64,000 nucleotides of DNA from Pseudomonadaceae bacterium. Its GTDB lineage: Bacteria; Pseudomonadota; Gammaproteobacteria; Pseudomonadales; Pseudomonadaceae. The notes beneath the pieces were generated by a model, which saw nothing but the letters and a program-made list of their open reading frames with translations, had not been told where the DNA came from and ran no database searches. Shown here one piece after another: positions 17,560 to 25,094 of this stretch. The position numbers and the translations under genes were made by a program. The stretch covers positions 310,001 through 374,000 of the forward strand of contig CAAFUS010000006.1 in the NCBI GenBank assembly GCA_900766265.1, written 5' to 3'. Each line of letters begins with the position of its first letter. Position 1 is the stretch's first letter.

Positions 17560-18834
17560 TTATATTTTCAATTTTATTCTATTTTTTGGCTTTTCCTGCT
17601 CCTGCTTCTCCCTTTCTTTCTGTTTCTGCTTTTCCATTTCTTCCTTTATTTTCTCGCGCTGCTTCTCGTTCATACAAGTTTTTAAGGCTTGTTCGTAGTC
17701 GTCCAGAGTGGGCTGATAAAAATCAGCCATAGGGTAGCCGTTCTGTATTCCTACGATCCAAGCCTTTTGCTTGAAGCGTTCAGAGCCTGACGCTTGCAGT
17801 TCTGTCGCTCCGTTTTCCAACATTTTCTGCATTGCTGCTTTTATGTTCTTGTAATTCGAATGATCGAACGAGGCGGCGTTTCGTTCTGCGTCGTATTCAA
17901 AGGCTTTCTTGTTGTTGTTTTTGTAATAGAACGTTCTATCGTCTGGGCTTTGAAAATGCTTGTCTAATGTGCGATTGCGTAGATTTGTCGCAAGCGTAGG
18001 TTTAGAGCCGTTCGCTTCTAATGTGTTTTTCTCAGCGTAGGCTTTTGCTTTTTTCTCAGCGTCTTGCATCAGCAAAATAAAAAATGGATCTGCTGAAAAT
18101 TTATCTTTTATTTTCTTCGCTGAAATGTTGAGTTGCGAGCCTTTGAAGATCTCCCCATCAAGGGCAAAACTCGCACCATACAAGCCGCCAGCGTTTAGAC
18201 CTGGAAGGATTTGCACGCCGAACGCTTCGAGCGTGTCGAGGAAAGTGGCCGTATCCTTGGCTGTTTCGAGTGCGGTGGCTACCTTACCCTTCAAGTCGTT
18301 TTTAATCGTCTTCTGGCCGCTCCTACGCTCGATTTGAACGGTGTTTGGGGCTGGTGCGTATGGGCTGGGTTTTTGTGCTCTGTCGGCGTTGTATAGACCG
18401 CGCTTGATCTCTAATTCTTTGCCAATTTCGATGTAGTCAACGAAATCGCGATGGACGCGCTTCGTGTCCAGTGAGCGCAGAGCAACCACAACGTGGACGT
18501 GCGGGTGTTCGGTGTTGCGTTCGACTGACATAACGAAATGACGCTTGCCGGGCATCGCTTGTTGTAGCGATTCCTCGGCAATGTCGAGAAGTTCTTCGTC
18601 TGTCTTGTGTGCGTCTGACGGGTGGAAAGCAACGATCTGGTGTAAATAAAGGCGTTGTTGGCCTTTGGCTCTGCCCTGCTCTAATTTCTTATCGACAAGG
18701 TTCGCATAGTCCCAATTCGTTGAGCCTTCAAACTTTGGGATCGTGCTGCGCATTGATCCGGGCTTTGCGTATTTCTGTATATATTTGACTGTGAAGCGTG
18801 CATTTGCGTGTCGTGTGCGTATTTTGAATTTCAT
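17560..18834 (-). CDS. mobA: relaxase / mobilization nuclease
   Basis: This 424-residue protein has the N-terminal layout of MobA/VirD2-type relaxases, which nick one strand at oriT and stay bound through a tyrosine. The HUH metal motif is HPHVHVV with histidines 110, 112 and 114. Candidate catalytic tyrosines are Tyr18 or Tyr22 near the N-terminus, and a conserved RHFVMSVERNTEHPH context surrounds the motif. The C-terminal 35 residues are a Glu/Lys/Gln coil. The start ATG overlaps the stop of the MobC-like frame as ATGA, the usual mobC-mobA coupling. Class MOBP or MOBQ cannot be decided by eye. Confidence 0.8.
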   Translation of the reverse strand: MKFKIRTRHANARFTVKYIQKYAKPGSMRSTIPKFEGSTNWDYANLVDKKLEQGRAKGQQRLYLHQIVAFHPSDAHKTDEELLDIAEESLQQAMPGKRHFVMSVERNTEHPHVHVVVALRSLDTKRVHRDFVDYIEIGKELEIKRGLYNADRAQKPSPYAPAPNTVQIERRSGQKTIKNDLKGKVATALETAKDTATFLDTLEAFGVQILPGLNAGGLYGASFALDGEIFKGSQLNISAKKIKDKFSADPFFILLMQDAEKKAKAYAEKNTLEANGSKPTLATNLRNRTLDKHFQSPDDRTFYYKNNNKKAFEYDAERNAASFDHSNYKNIKAAMQKMLENGATELQASGSERFKQKAWIVGIQNGYPMADFYQPTLDDYEQALKTCMNEKQREKIKEEMEKQKQKEREKQEQEKPKNRIKLKI

Positions 18835-19264
18835 AACGCACCTTTATTTTTGTTCTTCTCCTTTTTCGCTTTTGCTATCTGCTGCTGCGCAACGATTTCT
18901 ATATTTTCCTCATACTGAAAATAAGCGTCAACCGCTTCGTCTAATTTTTCGGAAAAATCAGCGATTGCGTTGAGCACCTTGCCATTGTCTTTTTCAAGAT
19001 ACGCAATCAATGCTGAATATTTGCGCGGGTCTGCTTTGATTAGATGAAGAGCCTTGGCGATCTGGTTCGCTAGGTTTCCCGCTTTGAATAAATATCATCG
19101 TATGATTTTAATTCTTTGATTACGATTGTTTGACTATCATCAATCAATCTAAGCACAAGATCAGCGATTGATCTTTCGCCTGCGGCTTCTTTTGCTTTTA
19201 ATATTTTCTCGTGCTCTGCGGGCGTCCAAACTAGACTTGTTTTTTTAGTTCTGTTCTGTCTCAT
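18831..19264 (-). pseudogene. mobC: MobC-like relaxosome accessory gene, split by a -1 frame change
   Basis: From ATG at 19264 (GAGG 7 nt upstream) 64 residues are read to a TAG at 19070-19072: an N-terminal RHH-like part (KKTSLVWTPAEHEKILKAKE...). The -1 frame is open from 19094 to a TGA at 18831, and from its KAGNLANQIAKAL stretch onwards it reads like the second half of MobC proteins. That second frame has no good start codon of its own, yet its stop overlaps the relaxase start as ATGA. Either the gene is frameshifted or it needs ribosomal slippage in the 8-codon overlap (19073-19094). No canonical slippery heptamer is in the right phase. Confidence 0.65.
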
Positions 19265-19596
19265 AATTTCACCTCGCAAAGTGAAATTATATAATCAAGC
19301 TTCGCTATTATAATATCAGCGGAGAAAAGACCGTATTTTATCCATTCATCAACATACTCATCATTGCATAATATTATATACGATTTAAAACCTTCAAAAA
19401 TATCTTTGAATTCGTCTATTTCTTTCTTGAAGTTATCTATAGATCTTAAATACGGTAGATCATCGCGCTTTAACAGAAGATTTAGTTTCACGCTGAAAGC
19501 GTGGCTATAAACATAGTCGAATCTTTCGTCTAAATCTTCAGTTTCAATCTTTATGCTTTTTAATATCTCTTTAACTAAATAACTATTTATACTCAT
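19261..19596 (-). CDS. small acidic hypothetical protein, first gene of the mob operon
   Basis: 111 residues, not recognised. It is acidic and apparently all-helical (INSYLVKEILKSIKIETEDL, then DNFKKEIDEFKDIFEGFKSY), with no signal or membrane span. I took the ATG at 19596 because GAGG lies 6 nt upstream; an ATG four codons earlier overlaps that site. The stop overlaps the mobC start as ATGA, so this gene, mobC and the relaxase form one coupled operon. It could be an accessory of the relaxosome or an unrelated regulator; nothing in the sequence decides. Confidence 0.6.
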   Translation of the reverse strand: MSINSYLVKEILKSIKIETEDLDERFDYVYSHAFSVKLNLLLKRDDLPYLRSIDNFKKEIDEFKDIFEGFKSYIILCNDEYVDEWIKYGLFSADIIIAKLDYIISLCEVKL

Positions 19597-19717
19597 ACAA
19601 TACCTCATTTTTGTTAGTTCATTTTTTAGGCTCCTGCTCTGCTTTTAAATTTCAAACGAAGTGCTAGAAATTTCGAGAAACATCGCGTCAAGAAAGCCAC
19701 GAAGTGGTTTCGAAGAC

Positions 19718-19746
19718 ATACCGCAAAAACGAAGTTTTTAAGGTAT
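19718..19746. other. inverted repeat upstream of the mob operon, oriT candidate
   Basis: ATACC-GC-AAAAAC-GAA-GTTTTT-AA-GGTAT forms paired inverted arms (5 + 6 bp) around a 3-nt centre. A second small inverted repeat, CCAC-GAA-GTGG, lies about 20 bp to the left (19698-19708). They sit in the 282-bp non-coding stretch before the first mob gene, the usual place for oriT. No nic consensus could be assigned. Confidence 0.4.
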
Positions 19747-19818
19747 AGATGTATTGCTCGCATTCTTTTCAATTAAGCCTACTAATATATTTATCATATT
19801 AAATTATGATGTCAAATT

Positions 19819-19889
19819 TATACCGCAATTTATACATCAAACTATACAGCGAAAACATACAGCATTTTATACATCGATCTATACAGCGA
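19819..19889 (+). repeat. iteron-like array, six 12-13 bp units
   Basis: Six copies of a TATAC-type word with the pattern TATAC(A/C)(G/T)C(A/G) start at 19819, 19831, 19843, 19856 (as CATAC), 19868 and 19880, so spacing is 12, 12, 13, 12, 12. The last unit overlaps the final codons of the integrase gene. The first unit shares ATACCGCA with the inverted repeat at 19718. Repeats at nearly one helical turn suggest cooperative protein binding, by the integrase, an excisionase or a Rep/RHH protein. Confidence 0.7.
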
Positions 19890-21180
19890 AATCAAAATCA
19901 AGGTTTTTAAGTGCGATCAATTTTGCCGCAGGTGTTGGGCCTTCGGAATAGCGATCAAAAGTCATATTTAGAAATTTTCCCGGCTCGTGTCCGACAATCG
20001 ACATAATAACGAGGTTCTTCGCGTCTGCTCGTTCAAGCATAGTAATTACTGATTTACGGAAACTGTGGAAAACACAACGGCGATCAAAACCTAGTGCTTT
20101 TTTGAAGATAGAAAATTCGGACGATATACCCTTCGATTTTGTCTCGTATTTCCCGCCCGCTGCTGTCTTCAATAGAAAACCATCATCGCTCGAATTTACC
20201 AGTCGTTTTATGTCTTTAACGATCTTTGGATGAATCGGAACGTGCCGCACCGCTGCCGTGGTTTTTCCTTCGCGTATGTGTAGACAGTCGATCCCATCTT
20301 CCTTAATCACATCAACAACGCGCAATTGGCAAATTTCTTCAATTCGTGCCCCGGTATATGACGCAATTTTTATTGCATCAGCGAGACGCTGACGATCTGC
20401 TTTCTTTGCTTCGCTATAAAGTCGTTCAATTTCTGGTTTTGTGAATGCTCTGCGATTCTTGTCGCTCGCTGTGCCCCTGCGCAGTTCTGTAAATTCGTGA
20501 TCCTTAAACGGGTTTTTAAGGTTTTTGTATTTCTCCCGAAATCCGCGATCCTTTTTCGTTGCAAAATTCCAAAAAGTGTTAAGACTAAAAATATATTGCT
20601 TTTTCGTTTTTGCAGAGAGATCAAGCGTTTGAAGGAATTCGCTCACAGCGTCGAAATTTAATTCCTTTTCGTTGTCTTTTAAGAATTTATCGAACGACTT
20701 TAAGCGTTTGATATGACTGTCAACAGTTCGATGCGCTACGCCTCTGGTTTCTTTTTCGTATTTCTCAAAATCTTCAAGGCGTTTTTTGATAAATGGCGTT
20801 TTTGGAGAATACTCGCTTTCAAAAGCAACGATCTGCCGTAGTTCTTCGCCCAATTCGGGGCTTTTTATCTTGTATTGCTGATAGATGTCAGTAAGCACCT
20901 TTGCGGACTCGTAGACGGCATTGCGTGAAGTTCTGTCGATCTGCTCGATCCGATAGGCCGCTTCTTCTCGAAAGTCATCGATAGGCTTTGTTCGTGCGTC
21001 GTTGATCTGTCGCTTCCACAAGTCCAGCCATTTCAATTTAAGGGCGTGGGCCTCGGTCTTCACTCCAGTTTTAAGGCTCTTGGTCAGCACCCGGCGACCG
21101 CCAAATGCCTCGCGCACCTCTGCCGGTAGGTCTAGGCGGACGTGCCAGATCCCCGCTTTGTTAACCAAAAAATCAGCCAT
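19879..21180 (-). CDS. int: tyrosine-family integrase
   Basis: This 433-residue site-specific recombinase integrates and excises the element. The N-terminal part (MADFLVNKAGIWHVRLDLP) matches the DUF6538-like start seen in many Pseudomonas island integrases. A SAM-like core-binding domain lies near residues 130-220. The catalytic part shows Arg in YTGARIEEICQL, HSFRKS (His and Arg), GHE and the nucleophile Tyr in FDRYSEG. Length is usual. It lies next to attR and reads inward, away from the tRNA copy on the right. The C-terminus overlaps a direct-repeat array. Confidence 0.93.
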   Translation of the reverse strand: MADFLVNKAGIWHVRLDLPAEVREAFGGRRVLTKSLKTGVKTEAHALKLKWLDLWKRQINDARTKPIDDFREEAAYRIEQIDRTSRNAVYESAKVLTDIYQQYKIKSPELGEELRQIVAFESEYSPKTPFIKKRLEDFEKYEKETRGVAHRTVDSHIKRLKSFDKFLKDNEKELNFDAVSEFLQTLDLSAKTKKQYIFSLNTFWNFATKKDRGFREKYKNLKNPFKDHEFTELRRGTASDKNRRAFTKPEIERLYSEAKKADRQRLADAIKIASYTGARIEEICQLRVVDVIKEDGIDCLHIREGKTTAAVRHVPIHPKIVKDIKRLVNSSDDGFLLKTAAGGKYETKSKGISSEFSIFKKALGFDRRCVFHSFRKSVITMLERADAKNLVIMSIVGHEPGKFLNMTFDRYSEGPTPAAKLIALKNLDFDFAV

Positions 21181-21226
21181 AGCCGTGACGATCTTCCTTT
21201 GATATCATTCGCGCCGTTGAAGGACG

Positions 21227-21259
21227 TTCTACCCTGATTTCTACCCAAAATTTCTACCC
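21227..21259 (+). repeat. right-end copies of TTCTACCC
   Basis: TTCTACCC occurs at 21227, 21239 and 21252, spaced 12 and 13 bp, between the integrase start and attR. The same word appears twice beside attL. Position and repetition at both ends fit integrase arm-type sites. The region would also hold the integrase promoter. Confidence 0.6.
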
Positions 21260-21320
21260 AAAGCAACAGCGGAACCCCCGGAACATAAGGGTTTCAAGGG
21301 GTTAGGAGGGGAAATAAGGT

Positions 21321-21346
21321 AGTTCGAGTCTCTCCCGAGGCACCAC
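21321..21346 (+). repeat. attR, probable original tRNA-Leu 3' end
   Basis: 26-bp repeat of attL with two differences. Its acceptor part CCGAGGC-ACCA is perfectly complementary to the GCCTCGG 5' strand of the tRNA at 12818, and a strong terminator follows at 21377. This marks it as the ancestral end of the tRNA gene. Confidence 0.85.
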
Positions 21347-21376
21347 GATACAGGCGGCAAGCAAGCCGCCGACAGG

Positions 21377-21400
21377 AAAACCGGCCTTGCCGGTTTTTTT
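21377..21400 (+). terminator. terminator originally belonging to tRNA-Leu
   Basis: AAAACCGGC-CTT-GCCGGTTTT hairpin followed by further T. It lies 31 bp after attR and is now cut off from the tRNA promoter by the element. Confidence 0.8.
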
Positions 21401-21404
21401 TGTG

Positions 21405-21632
21405 CTAGCACACAATGTCGACCCCTTCCGGTAATTGGCGTCTTGCCATTGCACGGCAGCGTACGACGCTGTAGTATCCGCGTCCTTTCCTGGCCAGCCA
21501 AACTAACTCCAACAGGCTGTCGGGCGACTCTTCGGCACTCGATATCACCTGCCGCTCCCATATGAGCGCCAGCCGCCGAAGCAGCATCATCGAATACTGG
21601 ATTCGCACGGATCCAGGCTCCAGACGAGCCAT
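21405..21632 (-). CDS. doubtful small hypothetical protein
   Basis: 75 residues from the ATG at 21632. The reading is protein-like in parts (SVRIQYSMMLLRRLALIWER, then LLELVWLARKGRGYYSVVRC), but no Shine-Dalgarno precedes this start and no family is known to me. An upstream in-frame ATG at 21671 has GACGAGG too close to it. It lies between the tRNA-Leu terminator and the cold-shock gene. Treat as uncertain. Confidence 0.3.
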   Translation of the reverse strand: MARLEPGSVRIQYSMMLLRRLALIWERQVISSAEESPDSLLELVWLARKGRGYYSVVRCRAMARRQLPEGVDIVC

Positions 21633-21769
21633 GGCGCAGGCGCCATCACTGATGAACGGCAACCGCCACATCCTCGTCACAGCAACGCGACCGCAACACG
21701 GCGATCTTCGCCGACACAGCAATGCGCAGGCACAGGTCCTGCACACTCAACTTTCATGACTCCGAGGGG

Positions 21770-21965
21770 TTGGCATTCCCTGGTGAGTTAGCGTAGAGTG
21801 TGCCCACTGTGTTTGCATGGGTCGCTGTTGAATCGTGACCTGATGCAGTAGATCTTCAGATCCGCTACATCCCGCTCGACTTCTCTTACTCTTTGCAACC
21901 AGTTCCAGCTTCCGGCGTCTATATGCCGGGGCAATTCAACTTTTGAGTTTCAAGGATACAAAGAC
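21770..21965 (+). promoter_or_regulatory. promoter and long 5' leader of the cold-shock gene
   Basis: TTGGCA (21770-21775) and TAGAGT (21794-21799) with an 18-bp spacer would give a leader of about 160 nt. Long structured leaders that respond to temperature are known for cspA-type genes. No cold-box consensus was assigned by eye. Confidence 0.45.
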
Positions 21966-22178
21966 ATGTCGAATCGTCAGAACGGTACCGTCAAGTGGTT
22001 TAACGACGAGAAAGGTTTTGGTTTCATCACTCCTGAGAGCGGTCCGGATCTGTTCGTGCACTTCCGCGCGATCGAAGGCAATGGCTTCAAGAGCCTGAAA
22101 GAAGGCCAGAAGGTCAGCTTCATCGCTGTACAAGGACAGAAGGGCATGCAGGCTGACCAGGTTCAAATTCTGGGCTAA
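21966..22178 (+). CDS. cold-shock domain protein
   Basis: 70-residue single cold-shock domain that binds single-stranded RNA or DNA. Both RNA-binding motifs are present: KGFGFITP (RNP1) and LFVHF (RNP2), preceded by the conserved NGTVKWFNDEKG. Length and sequence are those of CspA/CapB-like proteins, so the exact paralogue cannot be named. An own promoter, a leader of about 160 nt and a strong terminator make it a single-gene unit. Confidence 0.95.
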   Translation: MSNRQNGTVKWFNDEKGFGFITPESGPDLFVHFRAIEGNGFKSLKEGQKVSFIAVQGQKGMQADQVQILG

Positions 22179-22195
22179 GCTCGCCGCTTGTCGAA

Positions 22196-22226
22196 AGCCC
22201 CTGATGGAAACATCAGGGGCTTTTTT
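22196..22226 (+). terminator. terminator of the cold-shock gene
   Basis: AGCCCCTGATG-GAAA-CATCAGGGGCT with a GNRA-type loop followed by a T-run. Confidence 0.93.
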
Positions 22227-22275
22227 GTGGACGGAATTCCGTAGAATGCCGGCTGCCTTTTCCATCGGAGCCGAA

Positions 22276-22776
22276 ATGCGCAACCACCCGCTCTCCCCTC
22301 AGGGCCCCTTTCCGCCCGCCAGCCTCTGCCGCCGCATGGCCGCCATCCTTTACGACAGCTTCCTGTCCATAGCCCTGCTGATGGTGGTAACGCTCGCTTA
22401 TCAGCAGATCGTGCTGCGATTGCTGTACGGCAGCGAGCAGCTGCAGGCGCTATCCGAAAGCGGCGCGCTGGATATCGACCCCCTGCTCTCGACCCTACTG
22501 TTCTTCAGCCTGTTCGGCTTCTTCGCCAAGTTCTGGACCCATAACGGCCAGACGCTCGGCATGCAGGTGTGGGGCGTACGGATACAGAATGCGGACGGCA
22601 CCGCCATCGGACTCTGGCAGGCGCTGCTGCGTTTCCTCGTCGCGATCGGCTCTTGGCTGTTCTTCGGGCTCGGCTACTTGTGGATGCTGTGGGACAAGCA
22701 AAAGCGTACCTGGCACGACATCTACTCAGAAAGCCAGGTCGTCCAGCTTCCGAAGAACATCCACAAAAAGAAGTAA
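22276..22776 (+). CDS. RDD family membrane protein
   Basis: 166 residues with three membrane spans: the first begins after LCRRMAAILYD with the conserved Arg and Asp, a second is near residues 75-90, and a third near 125-145. The family triad R..D..D is visible (RR, YD, and the final WDKQKRTWHD). RDD proteins are widespread inner-membrane proteins, some linked to ion transport; the role here is unknown. I chose the ATG at 22276 because GGAG lies 5 nt upstream; an in-frame start at 22204 would begin inside the terminator. It is convergent with lptG, 6 bp apart. Confidence 0.85.
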   Translation: MRNHPLSPQGPFPPASLCRRMAAILYDSFLSIALLMVVTLAYQQIVLRLLYGSEQLQALSESGALDIDPLLSTLLFFSLFGFFAKFWTHNGQTLGMQVWGVRIQNADGTAIGLWQALLRFLVAIGSWLFFGLGYLWMLWDKQKRTWHDIYSESQVVQLPKNIHKKK

Positions 22777-22782
22777 CACCGC

Positions 22783-23844
22783 CTAGCCCGCCCGCCGCAA
22801 CAGAAGCAGCCCGGCCAATGCGCAGATCGCGGCGGGCAATACCACGGCCAGCAACGGCGAAAAGCCGAACACCTGGCTGGCCGGCCCGAGCAGATCCTGA
22901 ACGATGCGGAAGACGAATCCAACCACCACGCCGGTGAAGATCCGCTGACCGAGGGTGACCGAGCGCAGCGGCCCGAAGATGAAGGAGATCGCCATCAGCA
23001 CCAGCGCGACGGTAACCAGCGGCTGCAGCACCTTGCCCCAGAACGCCAGCCAGTAGCGCGCATTGTTCATCCCCTGGTCGCCCAGGTAGTGGATATAGCG
23101 CCATAGTCCGGTGATCGACAGCGCGTCGGGCTCCATGATCACGGTCGCCAGCAGCTGCGGCGTCAGCTGCACGTCCCAGCGCGCCTCTTCGGTCTGCTCG
23201 ATCTCGGTGCGCTCGCCACGAAAATGCGTGGTGGAGATGTCCTTCAGCTGCCAGTGGTCTCCCTGATAATCGGCCCGACGAGCAAAGCTCGCCGACAACA
23301 GGTGCCGCTCGCCATCGAAACGGTAGCGGGTCACGCCGAACAGCACGCCATTGGGCTGTACCGCGTTGACATGGACGAACTCGTCTCCCTGGCGATGCCA
23401 CAGTCCACGCTTGCTGCTCTGCGCCTCACCGCCGCCCTGGGCCATAGCGCGCCGCGCCTGGGCGGCGTCCTCGCTCCAGGGCGCGACGTATTCGCCGATC
23501 AGCACGCCGACCATGAGCAACACCAGCATCGGCTTCATCACCGCCCAGACGATACGCCCGAGGGAGACGCCCGCCGCTCGCATGATGGTCAGCTCGCTGC
23601 TGCTGGCCAGCGTACCGAGGCCTATCAGGCAGCCGATCAGCGCCGCCATCGGCACCATCTCGTACAAGCGACGGGGCGCCGTCATGAACACGTACTGCAA
23701 GGCGTCGAACAACCCGTAGCTGCCTTCTATATCTCCAAGTTCATCGATGAACGCGAATAGCAGAGCAAGCCCGACGATGATCCCCAGCACGGCCAGGATC
23801 GCCACAAACACATGGAGACCGATATAGCGGTCGAGCTTAGTCAT
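22783..23844 (-). CDS. lptG: LPS export ABC transporter permease LptG
   Basis: LptG (353 aa) forms, with LptF and the LptB ATPase, the inner-membrane machine that extracts lipopolysaccharide for transport to the outer membrane. The N-terminus MTKLDRYIGLHV precedes the first of six membrane segments. The periplasmic beta-jellyroll occupies about residues 130-260, and three more spans follow. The ATG at 23844 has GGAG 9 nt upstream and overlaps lptF by 8 bp; a slightly longer start at 23862 is less well supported. Confidence 0.95.
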   Translation of the reverse strand: MTKLDRYIGLHVFVAILAVLGIIVGLALLFAFIDELGDIEGSYGLFDALQYVFMTAPRRLYEMVPMAALIGCLIGLGTLASSSELTIMRAAGVSLGRIVWAVMKPMLVLLMVGVLIGEYVAPWSEDAAQARRAMAQGGGEAQSSKRGLWHRQGDEFVHVNAVQPNGVLFGVTRYRFDGERHLLSASFARRADYQGDHWQLKDISTTHFRGERTEIEQTEEARWDVQLTPQLLATVIMEPDALSITGLWRYIHYLGDQGMNNARYWLAFWGKVLQPLVTVALVLMAISFIFGPLRSVTLGQRIFTGVVVGFVFRIVQDLLGPASQVFGFSPLLAVVLPAAICALAGLLLLRRAG

Positions 23845-24955
23845 GAGCGAGGCTCCCGGCACGACGGCGTTTCATGTTCAGGCGCAGAGGCTCCCAGTAC
23901 AGCATCAGCAGGCCTATCCCCAGGAACAGGGCATGCACCCACCACAGGCCCAGAGCCGGCGGAATTCGCCCTTTGTCGAGCGAGCCACGGGCGGCGATGA
24001 GCAACGCAAGGTAGGTCATATAAAGAAGGATCGCAGGCAACAGCTTGAGGAATCGCCCCTGGCGCGGGTTGACCCGCGACAGCGGTACGGCCAGCAGCGT
24101 CACGACGAAGACCAGCAGGGGCAGCGAAAGACGCCACTGCAACTCGGACTGGTGACGCAGGCTGTCGCTGCCGAATAGCTCGTGGGTCGGAATGGCTTCG
24201 CGATCGCTAATCTCGAGACTGACCTCCGGTCGTGGTAGCAGGACACCGTAGGTCTCGTATTCGATGGCTCGATAATTGGCTTGCCCGGGATTGCCGTCGT
24301 AGCGAAAGCCGTTTTCCAGGATCAGATAACGACTGCCGTCCGGCTGGACTTCCTGACGTCCCCGCTCGGCGACCACCACCGAGACGCCGCGATCGGCACC
24401 GCTCTGGCTGGATGTATTGGTCTCGGACATGAAGACGCCCGCCAGCTCGCTGCGATCCGGAGACAGCTCGCGTGTATAGGTCACCCTACTGCCGCGGCGC
24501 ATGGTCTGGAAGCGGCCGGGAACCAGCGTATCGAACTCGGTCAGCGACTCCTGCTGATTCAGGATCCGCGCGACCTCGGTCACTCCCTGCGGTGCGAGCC
24601 CCAGGCTCAGCCAGCCGACCAGCAGCGCCACCACCGCGGCGGGCGCGAGACTATAGGCCATTAGTCTCTGCTGACTCATGCCGGTGGCCGACAGCACCGT
24701 CATCTCGCTTTCCAGATAAAGGCGCCCGTAGGCCAGGAGAATGCCGAGGAACAGCCCCAGGGGAAGGATCAGCTGCAGGAAGCCGGGGAGACGAAACCCC
24801 ATGATCAGGAACAGCACGCCGGGGTCGAGCAGGCCCTGCGCGGCCTGGGCGAGGTACTTGATGAAACGGCCACTCATGATGATCACCAGCAGCACGGCGC
24901 TGACGGCGCTCATGGTGATCAGGACTTCACGAGACAGGTAACGAAAGACGATCAA
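23837..24955 (-). CDS. lptF: LPS export ABC transporter permease LptF
   Basis: LptF (372 aa) is the partner permease of LptG. It begins MIVFRYLSREVL, has three membrane segments, a coupling helix region with the conserved SEMTVLSATGMS, a periplasmic domain (about 130-270) and three C-terminal segments. It is the first gene of the lptFG pair and is divergent from pepA, an arrangement also found in other Pseudomonas. The intergenic region with pepA is about 140 bp; no clear promoter pair was assigned. Confidence 0.95.
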   Translation of the reverse strand: MIVFRYLSREVLITMSAVSAVLLVIIMSGRFIKYLAQAAQGLLDPGVLFLIMGFRLPGFLQLILPLGLFLGILLAYGRLYLESEMTVLSATGMSQQRLMAYSLAPAAVVALLVGWLSLGLAPQGVTEVARILNQQESLTEFDTLVPGRFQTMRRGSRVTYTRELSPDRSELAGVFMSETNTSSQSGADRGVSVVVAERGRQEVQPDGSRYLILENGFRYDGNPGQANYRAIEYETYGVLLPRPEVSLEISDREAIPTHELFGSDSLRHQSELQWRLSLPLLVFVVTLLAVPLSRVNPRQGRFLKLLPAILLYMTYLALLIAARGSLDKGRIPPALGLWWVHALFLGIGLLMLYWEPLRLNMKRRRAGSLAHD

Positions 24956-25094
24956 ACCAGAAACTCCAGGGTTGTCAGGCTCAGGCGGGTACGCTCAAAC
25001 TAGCCGCCATTGCCGGCCCGCCCGCAGACGAACCACCGGAAAATAGCCGGCATTATCCTGCAAACCCGACTCTTTGTCTTGGGGACTCCACACC

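Larger units (their letters stand above)
12880..21346. mobile_element. 8.4-kb integrative mobilizable element in tRNA-Leu
   Basis: The segment lies between two near-identical 26-bp copies of the tRNA-Leu 3' end and is much richer in A+T than both flanks. It encodes a tyrosine integrase at its right end, a ColE2-type replication protein, a relaxase, a MobC-like accessory gene and an operon of small membrane proteins. No ATPase of a type IV secretion system, coupling protein or phage structural gene was recognised, so it should depend on a helper for transfer. The rep gene suggests that the excised circle can replicate. No recognisable resistance or metabolic cargo is present. Confidence 0.85.

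Noticed and set aside
19070..19100. Canonical programmed -1 frameshift signal in mobC
   Set aside because: G-GGA-AAC is present but in the wrong phase for the zero frame, and no other X-XXY-YYZ heptamer lies in the overlap; a mutation remains equally likely.
19819..19889. CRISPR array
   Set aside because: Units are 12-13 bp with no spacers of constant length and no cas genes nearby.
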